Shown here in pieces: positions 17,473 to 26,808 of a stretch of 64,000 nucleotides of DNA. Each line of letters starts with the position of its first letter. The stretch's first letter is position 1. The position numbers were made by a program, and so were the translations under genes. Where the stretch lies: positions 1-64,000 of the forward strand of contig JAFDYF010000039.1 in the NCBI GenBank assembly GCA_018267575.1, written 5' to 3'. Below the pieces are notes generated by a model. That model saw nothing but the letters and a program-made list of their open reading frames with translations, did not search any database and was not told the origin of the DNA. The DNA is from Bacteroidota bacterium (GTDB lineage: Bacteria; Bacteroidota; Bacteroidia; Chitinophagales; Chitinophagaceae).

Positions 17473-18390
17473 ATGATAACTACTATTAACAGGCCTTTGG
17501 CCATAGCAGCAATTTTGATCCTTTTTAAATTGGACATCCATGCACAAGCTCCCTTAGATAGTTTAGGTACGATCAAAACCGATTCCATTTCTGTTTCAGA
17601 GAAGTCTGTAGCTCGACAAAGAATATTTGCCAATAATAACATCCCCAATTTTGACATACCCTTGGGAGCGACCACCACGATCATATCACCAGACCCCATC
17701 TTACTCGTGGATATTTCTTCCGATAAGGCGCAAGGGGAACTTACGCCTGCAACTGATAACAAGATATTCCGCATCAAACCGAGCACCGCACTTTTGGCAA
17801 ATGAGTTTGTGGTGGTCACGGTTCTGACCAAGAAATATGTTTCGATAATGAAACTCATAGCAAGGGATATCACGGCAGCACAGGATGTGTATGCGATTGC
17901 CATCGATCCAAACGAAACCTATAGGCTCAATGAATCCAATAACCTTGGTGCGAGCGACTTTCAAAAACTGGCTCTATTTGCGCTGACCAAAAAAAGGTCC
18001 ATCCACGACATCAAAGCAAAATCGGATGGTTTGCAGGCATGGGTCGGAAATATTTTTGTGGTGGGTGAACATATAATGATAGACCTCTCCTTAGGGAACA
18101 AGACAAACCTGCCTTATGATATTGAATCCATCCGCTTCCGGATCATTGATAAGTACAATATCTCGGCGCATGTTTCCCAGGAAATGGAAATGCTCCCTGA
18201 ATATTCTTTGTATGACAAGGAGAACTGGCAATTCACCAGACAATGGAGAAACCTTTTTGTTTTCCCAAAATTCACCTATCCCGACAATAAAATATTCCAG
18301 GTCGAGATCCAGGAGAAACAGGTTTCGGGCAGAAAGATCCTGATCAATATCGACTACAGAGAAATCCTCCAATCCGGGATCTTGCAATAA
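17473..18390 (+). CDS. traN: TraN-like protein, DUF4138 (VirB9-like)
   Basis: 305 residues with a signal peptide ending near DIHAQA. The DUF4138 body includes LANEFVVVTVLTKKYVSIMKLIARD and, further on, YDIESIRFRIIDKYNISAHVSQ. In CTnDOT TraN is the VirB9-like outer-membrane ring partner of TraM, which is the preceding gene. It ends 13 bases before the coupling protein. No TraO, TraP or TraQ homologue was recognised downstream. Confidence 0.75.
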   Translation: MITTINRPLAIAAILILFKLDIHAQAPLDSLGTIKTDSISVSEKSVARQRIFANNNIPNFDIPLGATTTIISPDPILLVDISSDKAQGELTPATDNKIFRIKPSTALLANEFVVVTVLTKKYVSIMKLIARDITAAQDVYAIAIDPNETYRLNESNNLGASDFQKLALFALTKKRSIHDIKAKSDGLQAWVGNIFVVGEHIMIDLSLGNKTNLPYDIESIRFRIIDKYNISAHVSQEMEMLPEYSLYDKENWQFTRQWRNLFVFPKFTYPDNKIFQVEIQEKQVSGRKILINIDYREILQSGILQ

Positions 18391-18403
18391 AAAACAAATC
18401 AAG

Positions 18404-20332
18404 ATGGATAAGAACCATATCCATCGGCTCCACAGCTGGATGGTTGCATTGGTCTATTTTACATTGGCACTGGCCATTTATGTTCAATGCTTCTCGGCAA
18501 GGTTCGATTCGCAGCAAGTGATTCATAAGTTGAATTCTGCGTTGCTGAGGTTCCCAGCAATTAGCTTAAACCTACCCAGCCATCTCTGTACCCTGATTTT
18601 GGTATTGCCTTTAGCAATCACTGCGCAAGCTAAGAAAGAAGTCAACTTCAGTTTTAAAAGGAATTTCTTTCCTTATTTTTTTCTGGGGATCCTTTTTTTT
18701 GTTGGGAGCATATTTGTGCCAGGCATATACTTGGAAAGCGAAGCAAGTATTTGGATATACTTGATTAGTTGGGTTCTGGGAGTTTTCTTTTTACATATAT
18801 CCTTGGAGAACCTGACCAAGGTTTTGCTCTTCCGATTGAAGGATGATATATGGAACAATGTCGAAGAAAGTTTTTTGCAGAACGAAAAATTGATACAGAG
18901 CGACCTGCTTTTCAATCTGCCGTTCACCTATTTCTACAACCGGCAAAAGCGGAATGGATGGATGAACATTGATCCCTTCCGTGCATTGATGATCATCGGC
19001 GTACCTGGCAGTGGTAAAACAGAGAGTGTGATCATCCCTTTCATCAAACAGATGTTGTCAAAGGGCTTTTCCATGATGGTCTATGATTTCAAATTCCCCG
19101 ATCTGGGTAAGCTCACTTATTATCATTACCTGAGAAACAAAGAAAAAAAATTAGAGTATTTTAATTTCCATTGCATCAATTGCGACCAGTTGGAATACAG
19201 CCGAAGGATCAACCCCATGTTGCCCAGATATATAACGACCATCGCCGAAGCGGCCGAAACTGCGGATGCCATCGTGACCAGCCTTCAAAAAACAGACAAG
19301 AATGCGGGGGCTCAGCAGTTCTTTACGCAATCGGCCGTGAACCTCTTGACATGCAGTATTTATTTTTTGGCAAAATATAAGGACGGTAAATATTCAACTT
19401 TGCCACATACGCTTGCGTTCCTTACCCAGGCATACGATAGGATATTCAATACCCTGTTCACGAATTTTGAACTTCGCTCATTGCTGGCTCCTTTCAAGAG
19501 TGCTTATGACAACCAATCCTTCGATCAATTGGAAGGGCAGGTGGGTACCCTTCGCATCAATCTTTCCAAGTTGGTTACCAAAGAAACTTTCTGGGTTTTT
19601 TCGGGCAATGATTTTGACCTTAAGATTTCCAACCCTGCTTCTGTATTGGTGATCGCTAACAATCCTTCCACACAGAACATCAACAGTGCTTTTTACAGCA
19701 CCATCTTGCTGCGGGTTAATAGGCTGATCAATACCAAGGGAAATACCCCCTGCGCATTAGTGGTAGATGAGATGCCAACGGTGTTCCTACATAAGATTGA
19801 AAATTTAGTGGCTACCGCAAGGAGCAATAAAGTGGCAGTTGTGTTGGGGCTTCAGGAACTCCCTCAACTTTATCTCAACTATAACAAAGAGATCGCGGAT
19901 TCGATCACCGCCATTATGGGAACGGTTTTGGCAGGGGCTGTAAGGAACAAAGACACGTTGGCCTGGTTGGAGAAACTTTTTGGGAAAGTGAAACAGATCA
20001 AAAAAGGTCTGAGCATTGATAACAACCGCACCAATTCAAACCTCAACGAAAATTTGGACCAATTGATCCCTGCTTCCAAGATCGCATCCCTGAATGCAGG
20101 GGAGATTGTTGGCATAGTCTCCAAAGAAAGTTCTTTTGAACACAAAGAATTTGTACCGAATGTATTCAAGGGAAAGGTAGTCCTTGATTTTGATCAGATA
20201 GAAGAAGAGAAAAAACATTACCAGAACCTACCAAGATTTTATGACTTTGGTAGTATGCAAGAAAAGGAAATTATTTTAAAAAAAAATATGATGGGGATTT
20301 TTAATGACGTTGAAGCAATTTACAATTTATAA
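18404..20332 (+). CDS. VirD4-type coupling ATPase (MobC/TraG family)
   Basis: 642 residues. Four hydrophobic helices fill roughly residues 10-130. The ATPase then has Walker A IIGVPGSGKTESVI (about 198) and Walker B CALVVDEMPTVFLH (about 452), followed by ARSNKVAVVLGLQELPQL, the motif region of T4SS coupling proteins with TraM recognition and DUF4407-like parts absent. It brings the relaxase-DNA complex to the secretion channel. It closes the rightward tra operon, 13 bases after traN. Confidence 0.88.
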   Translation: MDKNHIHRLHSWMVALVYFTLALAIYVQCFSARFDSQQVIHKLNSALLRFPAISLNLPSHLCTLILVLPLAITAQAKKEVNFSFKRNFFPYFFLGILFFVGSIFVPGIYLESEASIWIYLISWVLGVFFLHISLENLTKVLLFRLKDDIWNNVEESFLQNEKLIQSDLLFNLPFTYFYNRQKRNGWMNIDPFRALMIIGVPGSGKTESVIIPFIKQMLSKGFSMMVYDFKFPDLGKLTYYHYLRNKEKKLEYFNFHCINCDQLEYSRRINPMLPRYITTIAEAAETADAIVTSLQKTDKNAGAQQFFTQSAVNLLTCSIYFLAKYKDGKYSTLPHTLAFLTQAYDRIFNTLFTNFELRSLLAPFKSAYDNQSFDQLEGQVGTLRINLSKLVTKETFWVFSGNDFDLKISNPASVLVIANNPSTQNINSAFYSTILLRVNRLINTKGNTPCALVVDEMPTVFLHKIENLVATARSNKVAVVLGLQELPQLYLNYNKEIADSITAIMGTVLAGAVRNKDTLAWLEKLFGKVKQIKKGLSIDNNRTNSNLNENLDQLIPASKIASLNAGEIVGIVSKESSFEHKEFVPNVFKGKVVLDFDQIEEEKKHYQNLPRFYDFGSMQEKEIILKKNMMGIFNDVEAIYNL

Positions 20333-20372
20333 GACATTTTTAACCCATAAAGCTTAGTTTATGTAATTTTAT

Positions 20373-21203
20373 TTATGTTTTCAATCGCTTCACCTTAATA
20401 GTTTTGGGAATTGTAAAATAAGCTGTATAAACTTCTGTACATGGCCCACCATCCCATTTGCGATGATATATGAATCTATTTCTTTGAGGCAATAATTCGC
20501 AATCCGGTAAATAATTTGATGTGCCTTCATAGCCTTTGGCGAAAACGCCGATCCTTCCAGGATAATTACCAGCACCGTCTCTTTCAAAATTCAAGCGACA
20601 CCTATTATTATTGTTTGGGCTTGTACATGACCGTTCAATTCTGGTAATTATTCCTCCCACACTGTCAAGTGCAAATGTGATATCTACATTTTTAGCACCT
20701 ATACCGCTCCTATTTTCTGTATTTATTATGAATGATTGAGAAAATGGTATACCTGCTAAATTTTTATCTACCCAAATGAGCGAGTCTTCCCAAACATATG
20801 ATTTTTTTGGATTTTGTAATTGGGTCTTATTTCTACCTATTTTTTTATTTGATGCAGATTTAATAGCGGTTGATATATGTTCAGAAGGTTTATTTCTCTT
20901 GGGTGCCAAATACAATTCGGCATGATAATTATTACCTTTATCCAAATTTTTAATGACAGTGTTATAATCTCTGTCTTGGCATCGTATTGATATAACCTGC
21001 CCATAATTTACATATTCATTCAATACGATCTTAAACTCCCCTTCAGCATTTGTTTCTTTGGGGTCTCCCAAATTACCATCAACTGAAATTCGAATGTTTT
21101 TAATTGGCTTGTGAGTAACAGAGTCACAAACTTTTCCACTTATCGTCACATTTTGTGCAAATGCGTAAAAAGGAATAGTTAATATTAAAAGTAAATTTTT
21201 CAT
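20373..21203 (-). CDS. Secreted protein with carboxypeptidase-regulatory-like domain
   Basis: 276 residues with a signal peptide (LLLILTIPFYAFAQ). Residues about 20-95 (NVTISGKVCDSVTHKPIKN, then TNAEGEFKIVL) form a CarboxypepD_reg-like beta-sandwich, common in Bacteroidota surface proteins. The rest is unfamiliar. It contains a CTSPNNNNRCRLNF segment and further cysteines (LPDCELL, GPCTEVY) suited to disulphides. It follows the neighbouring membrane protein by four bases and faces the tra operon tail to tail. Function unknown. Confidence 0.55.
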   Translation of the reverse strand: MKNLLLILTIPFYAFAQNVTISGKVCDSVTHKPIKNIRISVDGNLGDPKETNAEGEFKIVLNEYVNYGQVISIRCQDRDYNTVIKNLDKGNNYHAELYLAPKRNKPSEHISTAIKSASNKKIGRNKTQLQNPKKSYVWEDSLIWVDKNLAGIPFSQSFIINTENRSGIGAKNVDITFALDSVGGIITRIERSCTSPNNNNRCRLNFERDGAGNYPGRIGVFAKGYEGTSNYLPDCELLPQRNRFIYHRKWDGGPCTEVYTAYFTIPKTIKVKRLKT

Positions 21204-21207
21204 AAAC

Positions 21208-21675
21208 TCATTTTGCTATCATAAATATTTTGATATCTAATTTGGGTAACGCGATTAATGTATCTATTTGTTGATACCCATTTTTTTTGAATGTGAATTT
21301 GAAAATCTTTCCCGGATCCTCAGGTTTACGCGTTGTGAAATCGAAATCACCAGTATTGTTGGAATATTTAAACTGTTCATTTTCGAAATAAATATTTACA
21401 TTTTCTAATGGACCATTTTTGTCATCGATATGCCCATTGGCATGTAACAATTGCTGCTGCGTATTTTTTATTGGATTAATTATTAAACAGAGAACTCCCA
21501 CTATGGCTATTGTAAAGGATAAATAAATAATTAACCTCAATAACTTATAGGTTTTTTCAGGAGCCAATGGGGTACTAGGTTTCTTAAGTATTTCTAGTAC
21601 TACTATAGCAAAAACCCCGACCAAGGCCCCTCCGATTCCTCCAATTTTTCCTAATATCTCAATTATATTATCCAT
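21208..21675 (-). CDS. Two-helix membrane protein with beta-sandwich-like tail
   Basis: 155 residues. Two hydrophobic helices (GIGGALVGVFAIVVLEILK near residues 12-30, LLRLIIYLSFTIAIVGVLCLII near 45-67) are followed by GHIDDKNGPLENVNIYFEN and YSNNTGDFDF. That tail resembles a carboxypeptidase-regulatory-like fold, as in the gene downstream. The two genes are four bases apart and very likely co-transcribed. I do not recognise the pair. Confidence 0.5.
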   Translation of the reverse strand: MDNIIEILGKIGGIGGALVGVFAIVVLEILKKPSTPLAPEKTYKLLRLIIYLSFTIAIVGVLCLIINPIKNTQQQLLHANGHIDDKNGPLENVNIYFENEQFKYSNNTGDFDFTTRKPEDPGKIFKFTFKKNGYQQIDTLIALPKLDIKIFMIAK

Positions 21676-21951
21676 TCAATGGAATGTTAATTACTCCTTA
21701 CTATTGGTGTCATTTTGGATTTGCTATTTTAAAAAGGATTTTGAACGAAACTTAAGTTGATTCCTTTAGTAGGCGGTCTTTTAAATAATTGCAAAACCTT
21801 CTTTTTAAGTATTACCAAAAATAAAAACCTATGTTATTGAAATGCCATTTCCTTCTAATACCTTCATTACTAAATTAAACCTTAATTTATTTCATTAAAC
21901 TAAATTTCCTTTTATTTTTATATTACTTCTTAGATAAATGAATCGCTATGT

Positions 21952-23043
21952 TCAATCACTGGACAGCAACTCCATCAACTTGTAGTTGACGAAATAGGTT
22001 GTCCGCCCCATTTTGTTCGGCCGAAGGATCTTTGCATCTGCCAGTTTCTTGAGCCATAGGGAGGCAGTTTGGCGATGGGCGATTTTTCTTTTTTCTAGTA
22101 ATTCTATTTTAAGATAGGGGATCGTGAACAAGAGCTGCAATAATTCATAGCTGAAGGAAGATCCCAATGCTTGTTTCATTTGGTTTTCAAAATCTTCTTT
22201 CAGCGACAGCATGGCCCTGATTTTTTTTGTGGTCAGTTGGGCTGTTTCAATGAGTGCCGTAAGCAGGTACATGACCCAATCATGCCAGTTTTCTTTTTCA
22301 GTTACGCCTCTTAACAATTGGTAGTATTCCGTTTTGTATTTGACTATATAGGAACTCAGGTAGAGGACGGGTTGCAGCAGTAGTTCCTGTTGTACGAGGT
22401 ATAGGGCGTTCAAAATCCTTCCAGTTCGGCCGTTGCCGTCATGAAATGGATGGATGGCTTCAAACTGGTAATGGATTAAGGCCATTTTGATCAGGGGATC
22501 TAATGGAGAGGTTTCCGGGTTGTTGATGAATTGTTCGAGCGCTGCTAGTTTTTCTCGTAGGATGTTTTCACAGCAAGGAGGTGTATAGATCACTTCGCCA
22601 TTGATGGCATTTTTAAGTGCGGTCCCTGTCGCATTGCGGATTCCGGATTTGTTCCGCTTGATGTGCTGGACAATGTCCACCATGGTATTGGTCAGCAGCA
22701 GGTTTTCTTGTGCTTTCATTTTTTCCAGCCCCACATAGAGTGCTTCCCGGTAGCTCAATACCTCCTTGGCCGCTGGGCTTGCTGTTCCTTCCTCAATGGC
22801 AGCCTTATACAGCTCATCCTGGGTAGTCACGATATTCTCAATGGCAGAACTATCCTTGCTTTCCTGAAGGACAATGGTATTGATCAGCAGTTGTGGGTCA
22901 GGCAGGGAAGCGCAAAGCCCATTCAGTTCCCCCAAATACCTGGAAGCCTTGGCCAGCTGCCGCAGGATTTCCGGTGATTCGGCAAAGCCTTGAGGTGGCA
23001 GGTTGGGAAGATCATTGAAGGGGCTATTCCTATTATAGGCCAT
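21952..23043 (-). CDS. Fic-domain AMPylase family protein
   Basis: 363 residues. The catalytic motif IHPFHDGNGRTGR (about residues 203-216) fits HPFx[D/E]GNGRxxR exactly. Near residue 66 SSAIENI matches the inhibitory helix motif (S/T)xxxE(G/N), so this is a class II Fic protein kept off by its own N terminus. The C terminus holds a winged-helix-like segment (RQTASLWLKKLADAKILRPN), usual in this type. Family members transfer AMP or another nucleotide moiety to target proteins. It reads against the tra operon and has an unusual repeat-rich promoter. Confidence 0.88.
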   Translation of the reverse strand: MAYNRNSPFNDLPNLPPQGFAESPEILRQLAKASRYLGELNGLCASLPDPQLLINTIVLQESKDSSAIENIVTTQDELYKAAIEEGTASPAAKEVLSYREALYVGLEKMKAQENLLLTNTMVDIVQHIKRNKSGIRNATGTALKNAINGEVIYTPPCCENILREKLAALEQFINNPETSPLDPLIKMALIHYQFEAIHPFHDGNGRTGRILNALYLVQQELLLQPVLYLSSYIVKYKTEYYQLLRGVTEKENWHDWVMYLLTALIETAQLTTKKIRAMLSLKEDFENQMKQALGSSFSYELLQLLFTIPYLKIELLEKRKIAHRQTASLWLKKLADAKILRPNKMGRTTYFVNYKLMELLSSD

Positions 23044-23062
23044 TGATGATGAGTTTGTTTAT

Positions 23063-23166
23063 ATTTTTCGACTCGATATTGATTTCATGCTTAGTGGATC
23101 GACATGTATTTTTATTGATGTCGAATTTATTGCTTTTTTCGACATAAAACAAAATTGATGTCGAAT
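23063..23166. promoter_or_regulatory. Repeated GATGTCGAAT operator-like sites
   Basis: ATTGATGTCGAAT occurs at 23114-23126 and 23154-23166, exactly 40 bases apart. Inverted TTTTCGACAT lies between them (23136-23145) and weaker forms (TTTTTCGACTCG, ATCGACATG) lie at 23065-23106. The cluster sits in the divergent spacer between fic and the DUF4099-like gene, so it may control either. Repressor not identified. Confidence 0.5.
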
Positions 23167-23349
23167 ACTTCACCCCATTCCTGGGCAAATGTCGGAATGA
23201 CATTTGTTTTTCCTCTTGTAATGAAAAAGGTCCTTGAACCAGGAAGAGTATAAATAATTCATATAATGATTAAAAATTGTTAAATATTCATAATAGTGAT
23301 AATTTAATCCAATATAGTTATAATTTTGGGGAAACAACACCGTTTTCTC

Positions 23350-24597
23350 ATGCTGTTTTCCAAAGAAGAACTCCCACTTACCCAATTCAAACTTCTTGGG
23401 GTGGACCTGAGTGATGCCTCACAAATGCCTTCCCAAGAGTTGGCACTTTTGCTTGAAGGTAGAGGGACAAACCTCTTGAAGTGTATGCCAGTCCTACCTG
23501 GGGAAACCAAGGATTTAAGCCTTAATGCCAGACTAAAACTTGTCAGGGATAGCAAAGGCAAAGCCATCCTAAAATTCCAGCCTAGCCCATTAAAGCCGGA
23601 AAATATTTTTGGTCTTTCCCCAGTGCAGATACGGGAACTAAAATCAGACTCCGGAAAACCCATACTTGCAGTGGGGGAGGGTCAGTTTTGGGTCGTCTTT
23701 TACGATGCCCAAATCAACCAAATCCTAGGCCTGAACTTTGATTCATTGCGGGCCCCGATCGCGATCAATGGGCAAACACTGAATGAAGAACAGGAACTGC
23801 GTTTCAAACTGGGTGAAACCATCTCGATCAAAAACCTTGATGGTTCGGAAATGGTTTTCAGGTTGGATCCCTTCCAACTTTCGGGCATCATCGGTAGGAA
23901 TTTGGACTCGCTGGATATCTGGTTTCAAGGGTCAGTGATGACCGTTCCTTACAAAGGAGGGATCCTGATCGACAACCCATATTTACTGGAGCAGGGATTG
24001 GGTGGCCTGATTGTTCTGGAGGAAGCGATCAGAATGCAAGTGTTGGGAACAAGCCCTAATAGGGTCTTGGGTCTTGAACATGCATTTGTGGAAGCAAAGC
24101 AGGAGATTGTCAAATCCAATCCCGATTATGGAGGCCAAATCAAACTTGATGAGATCGCCCATATTTTGTTCAAGCATCTGCACAAGGCAGAGATCCCATT
24201 TGAAAATTCGCTCGAGGACTGTATTGATACAAATGGGTGTCCAAATGCTGATCGATTGACCGACAAATGGGAAGGACATGAAAAGATCCATTGGTTGATT
24301 TTTTCCAAAGATCTGGATGACCATGGGCAATTTTCTTTGCAACCCGCGATCGGTGCCACTATTATCGGTCTACTTTCCCCGGAAGGAAAGAATAAGCTGG
24401 AAATGGATTTTCAAAAAGCACAAACCACTTTGGATAATGATAAAGGAACTTTATCGACTACCGATATACAGGACAAGATCATGGGCTTGTTGCTTGAGCA
24501 GTTAGGTCATCAATTGAATGTTTACCATAAAGAGAGCGCACAGAAAATAACAGAGTCATCATTTGTACAGAAACAACAAAGTAATATCTCTCAATAA
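23350..24597 (+). CDS. DUF4099-like ICE protein
   Basis: 415 residues from ATG 23350; a TTG at 23326 is possible but less likely. Residues 1-75 (KEELPLTQFKLLGVDLSD, LLEGRGTNLL, LNARLKLVRDSKGKAILKF) resemble DUF4099, a domain of unknown function found in Bacteroidota conjugative elements near topoisomerase or DUF3945 genes. The rest has no motif I know. It is soluble and acidic and begins a four-gene rightward group that ends in strong terminators near 26.4 kb. Confidence 0.5.
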   Translation: MLFSKEELPLTQFKLLGVDLSDASQMPSQELALLLEGRGTNLLKCMPVLPGETKDLSLNARLKLVRDSKGKAILKFQPSPLKPENIFGLSPVQIRELKSDSGKPILAVGEGQFWVVFYDAQINQILGLNFDSLRAPIAINGQTLNEEQELRFKLGETISIKNLDGSEMVFRLDPFQLSGIIGRNLDSLDIWFQGSVMTVPYKGGILIDNPYLLEQGLGGLIVLEEAIRMQVLGTSPNRVLGLEHAFVEAKQEIVKSNPDYGGQIKLDEIAHILFKHLHKAEIPFENSLEDCIDTNGCPNADRLTDKWEGHEKIHWLIFSKDLDDHGQFSLQPAIGATIIGLLSPEGKNKLEMDFQKAQTTLDNDKGTLSTTDIQDKIMGLLLEQLGHQLNVYHKESAQKITESSFVQKQQSNISQ

Positions 24598-24603
24598 TTT
24601 TTT

Positions 24604-24933
24604 ATGCAAAAAGAAATAAAAAAAAGAAAAGAGATCGAGAGCGGGGATGAAAAAATATCCCTGCCCATATCTGAGGCTAGTTTTCAGCAATATGGGTACA
24701 GGAACAACCAGATGCTTTCCGATATCATGTTCGCAGCATCGGGAATGGGATTTGTCGTGCTGCTTTCGCATTCCATCCGGTTAGTAAGCGCCAATAGCAA
24801 ACAGTCGCTTCGTCATTCTGCCAGTATACAGGCCCAAAAAGCAAACCGGCAGGCAAAGGAAATCGCAAGGGGTCTGGGGATTTTGCAAATAGGGTCATTG
24901 AAAAATAAAACTGCAAAAAAACAAACCATGTAG
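24604..24933 (+). CDS. Small single-helix protein of ICE accessory operon
   Basis: 109 residues. The N terminus is extremely basic (KEIKKRKEIESGDEK). One membrane-like helix (MFAASGMGFVVLLSHSI) follows and then a basic amphipathic tail. It starts seven bases after the DUF4099-like gene, so it is co-transcribed. I do not recognise the family and the role is unknown. Confidence 0.45.
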   Translation: MQKEIKKRKEIESGDEKISLPISEASFQQYGYRNNQMLSDIMFAASGMGFVVLLSHSIRLVSANSKQSLRHSASIQAQKANRQAKEIARGLGILQIGSLKNKTAKKQTM

Positions 24934-24982
24934 TGTTTGGGTAAATTTTCTTGAAATACCATTCACCATCAAACCTTCTTTT

Positions 24983-25501
24983 ATGAAACCGAACAGATTG
25001 GTACCACCCAGGGCCCTGGTCATCAAACCTTCCCTCTTCCGTTCCATGATCAGTCCTTTATTTCTTCCTTCATTGTTCATGGAAATCTTTTTTCTTATGG
25101 CAGTTGAACTTTGGGCGAGGGGGATATACCCGATGCCCCCAACATTCCTCCTTTCGCTGGCTTTTTTTTCTCTGCTGTCCCTTTTTGCCTGGCTACAGAA
25201 AGTCTCTTTTTCCTGCTATGTGACCGCCCAACAAATTTGGGTGGAGAGGGGGATCCTTTGGAAGCGGACCCAGTTCTTTGAGCTATACCGGATAAGGGAT
25301 TATGCCGAGAGCCGTGGCATCGTTGACAGGCTGTTTGGGACCATGCAGCTCCGTCTGTACACGATGGACACAAATCCCTTTGACCTGTTGGAATTACATA
25401 ATATCCCCCATTCAGCCATAGCGATGTTGATCAGGGAAAGGGTGCAACATAGCAAGAGGACAAACAACATGTTCTTTATCGAGAACGATGTCATGCGTTG
25501 A
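24983..25501 (+). CDS. PH-domain (bPH2-type) membrane protein
   Basis: 172 residues. Two hydrophobic helices (SLFMEIFFLMAVELWARG, FLLSLAFFSLLSLFAWLQ) precede the cytoplasmic part CYVTAQQIWVERGILWKRTQFFELYRIRD. The latter is the pattern of YdbS/YdbT-like bacterial PH domains (yxvTxxriixxxGxxxxxxxxvpLxrI). Such proteins occur in Bacteroidota ICEs, where their role is unknown. The start is 50 bases after the previous gene; the end overlaps only the upstream extension of the next frame. Confidence 0.6.
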   Translation: MKPNRLVPPRALVIKPSLFRSMISPLFLPSLFMEIFFLMAVELWARGIYPMPPTFLLSLAFFSLLSLFAWLQKVSFSCYVTAQQIWVERGILWKRTQFFELYRIRDYAESRGIVDRLFGTMQLRLYTMDTNPFDLLELHNIPHSAIAMLIRERVQHSKRTNNMFFIENDVMR

Positions 25502-25526
25502 TTTTTTTAACATAAAACAAAACAAA

Positions 25527-26333
25527 ATGGACACTAAAAACATGGAGTTCCTGCAAAAGCAGACTACCTATCTGGGCTTTGGCGAAAGCCTCCACGAAAA
25601 GATCAAGGAGCAGCTTCGTGCCGGGCTCCCCAAATTTGACCTAACACACACGGGTAATTTTAATGACAAGGAAACGGCCTATACCCTACACTTCGCCAAG
25701 GGGAACAATTCGGATTATTATTTTTTGAATTCCTATGATGCCAAGATGGGCGACCACCAGATCAATGTTTCGGTCAAGAGCATTAATGTGGAAAATGGGA
25801 AGGGGCAAAAACTCAACCCGAATATCACCGCCAAGGAATCCTTCAATATCCTGGATGGGCGCTCGGTGTACAAAAGCCGGGTGAACAAGGAGAACGAGCC
25901 TTACAAAGCGTGGTTCTCCCTCGATCGCGACGCAAAGAACGCCGCTGGCTTTACCGAACTGAAGATGATCCATGACAACTATGGCTTTGACCTGGGCAAG
26001 GAACTGGCGAATGTAAAGGGTCAGGATTTCCAGCTTGCCCTTCCTGAAAAGGATGCCGTGGCAGCGCTCAAAAAAGGGAACCTGATCGAGATGTACAATG
26101 CGGACAGATCGGAGAAATATTTTATTGCCGCAGATCCCTATTACAAGACCATGATGGTGCTGGACATGGAGGGGAAAAGACAGTATGTGCGCAATACCGC
26201 ACAGGTTGAAAAGGAACTACAACGTTCAGTTCCTGAAAAGCAGGAGGCCAAGACCGACGTAAAAACGGAGGCAAAGCAAAAGGCCGAACCGGAAAAAAAA
26301 AGCCTAAAAAGGAAAAGCTCCATTAAGATGTGA
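25527..26333 (+). CDS. DUF3945-like conserved ICE protein
   Basis: 268 residues from ATG 25527; the longer frame from 25488 has a poor leader. It is soluble, rich in charged residues and has a Lys/Glu-rich tail. Segments such as YLGFGESLHEKIKEQL and FNILDGRSVYKSRVNK resemble ICE proteins with DUF3945-type regions, where lysine-rich ends are common. No enzyme motif is visible. It ends the accessory operon, followed by two terminator hairpins. Confidence 0.5.
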   Translation: MDTKNMEFLQKQTTYLGFGESLHEKIKEQLRAGLPKFDLTHTGNFNDKETAYTLHFAKGNNSDYYFLNSYDAKMGDHQINVSVKSINVENGKGQKLNPNITAKESFNILDGRSVYKSRVNKENEPYKAWFSLDRDAKNAAGFTELKMIHDNYGFDLGKELANVKGQDFQLALPEKDAVAALKKGNLIEMYNADRSEKYFIAADPYYKTMMVLDMEGKRQYVRNTAQVEKELQRSVPEKQEAKTDVKTEAKQKAEPEKKSLKRKSSIKM

Positions 26334-26363
26334 GCTGTTTGGTTGCGGTCATGCATAAACAGG

Positions 26364-26387
26364 AAGGTGGTTTGCCCACCTTTTTTT
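26364..26387 (+). terminator. Intrinsic terminator after accessory operon
   Basis: AAGGTGG (26364-26370) and CCACCTT (26376-26382) pair perfectly around a five-base loop and are followed by a T-run (to 26387). It lies 31 bases after the DUF3945-like stop codon. Confidence 0.8.
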
Positions 26388-26435
26388 ATGGGTGGTGGCG
26401 TTCCTTTGCACGAACCCAAATCGGGCTTTATACTG

Positions 26436-26464
26436 AAATCCCCGCAAACCGCGGGGGATTTTCG
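26436..26464 (+). terminator. Second terminator-like hairpin
   Basis: AAATCCCCGC (26436-26445) pairs with GCGGGGGATTT (26451-26461) with one extra G. The T-run is short (TTTTCGC). It may serve as a back-up terminator or limit the leftward operon that ends near 26.8 kb. Confidence 0.55.
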
Positions 26465-26808
26465 CTTTAATCCCTAACTCGCAATGGGTTGTTTGGAAAG
26501 GGCAAAGTCATGAAAAGAAGGATAGATTTTAAAAAAGAAAAGTACACTTTGCTCTGGGTACAAACAATATATAAAGACAAAAAAATAAAGTGTAAAATTC
26601 CTGTGGCTGGACATTTTTTACCAGCCGCAAAAGCATTTCCCCGATCATGGGTACTAGCGCGTTTAAAGTCGAGGATATTTTTAGGGATAGACATGATGCA
26701 AGCCTTTTCGGCAATCAGAACCCATGAGACCTAAATCTGCTTTGGCCTTTTAATATGGAGCTATATTCTAGGAAAAAAATTGGACACTTTTTTATTTCCT
26801 GCATCTAT

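Noticed and set aside
26489..26734. 81-codon rightward frame between terminators and the barrel gene
   Set aside because: No family, a similar-size frame on the other strand and a strongly mixed composition. I could not support it as a gene.
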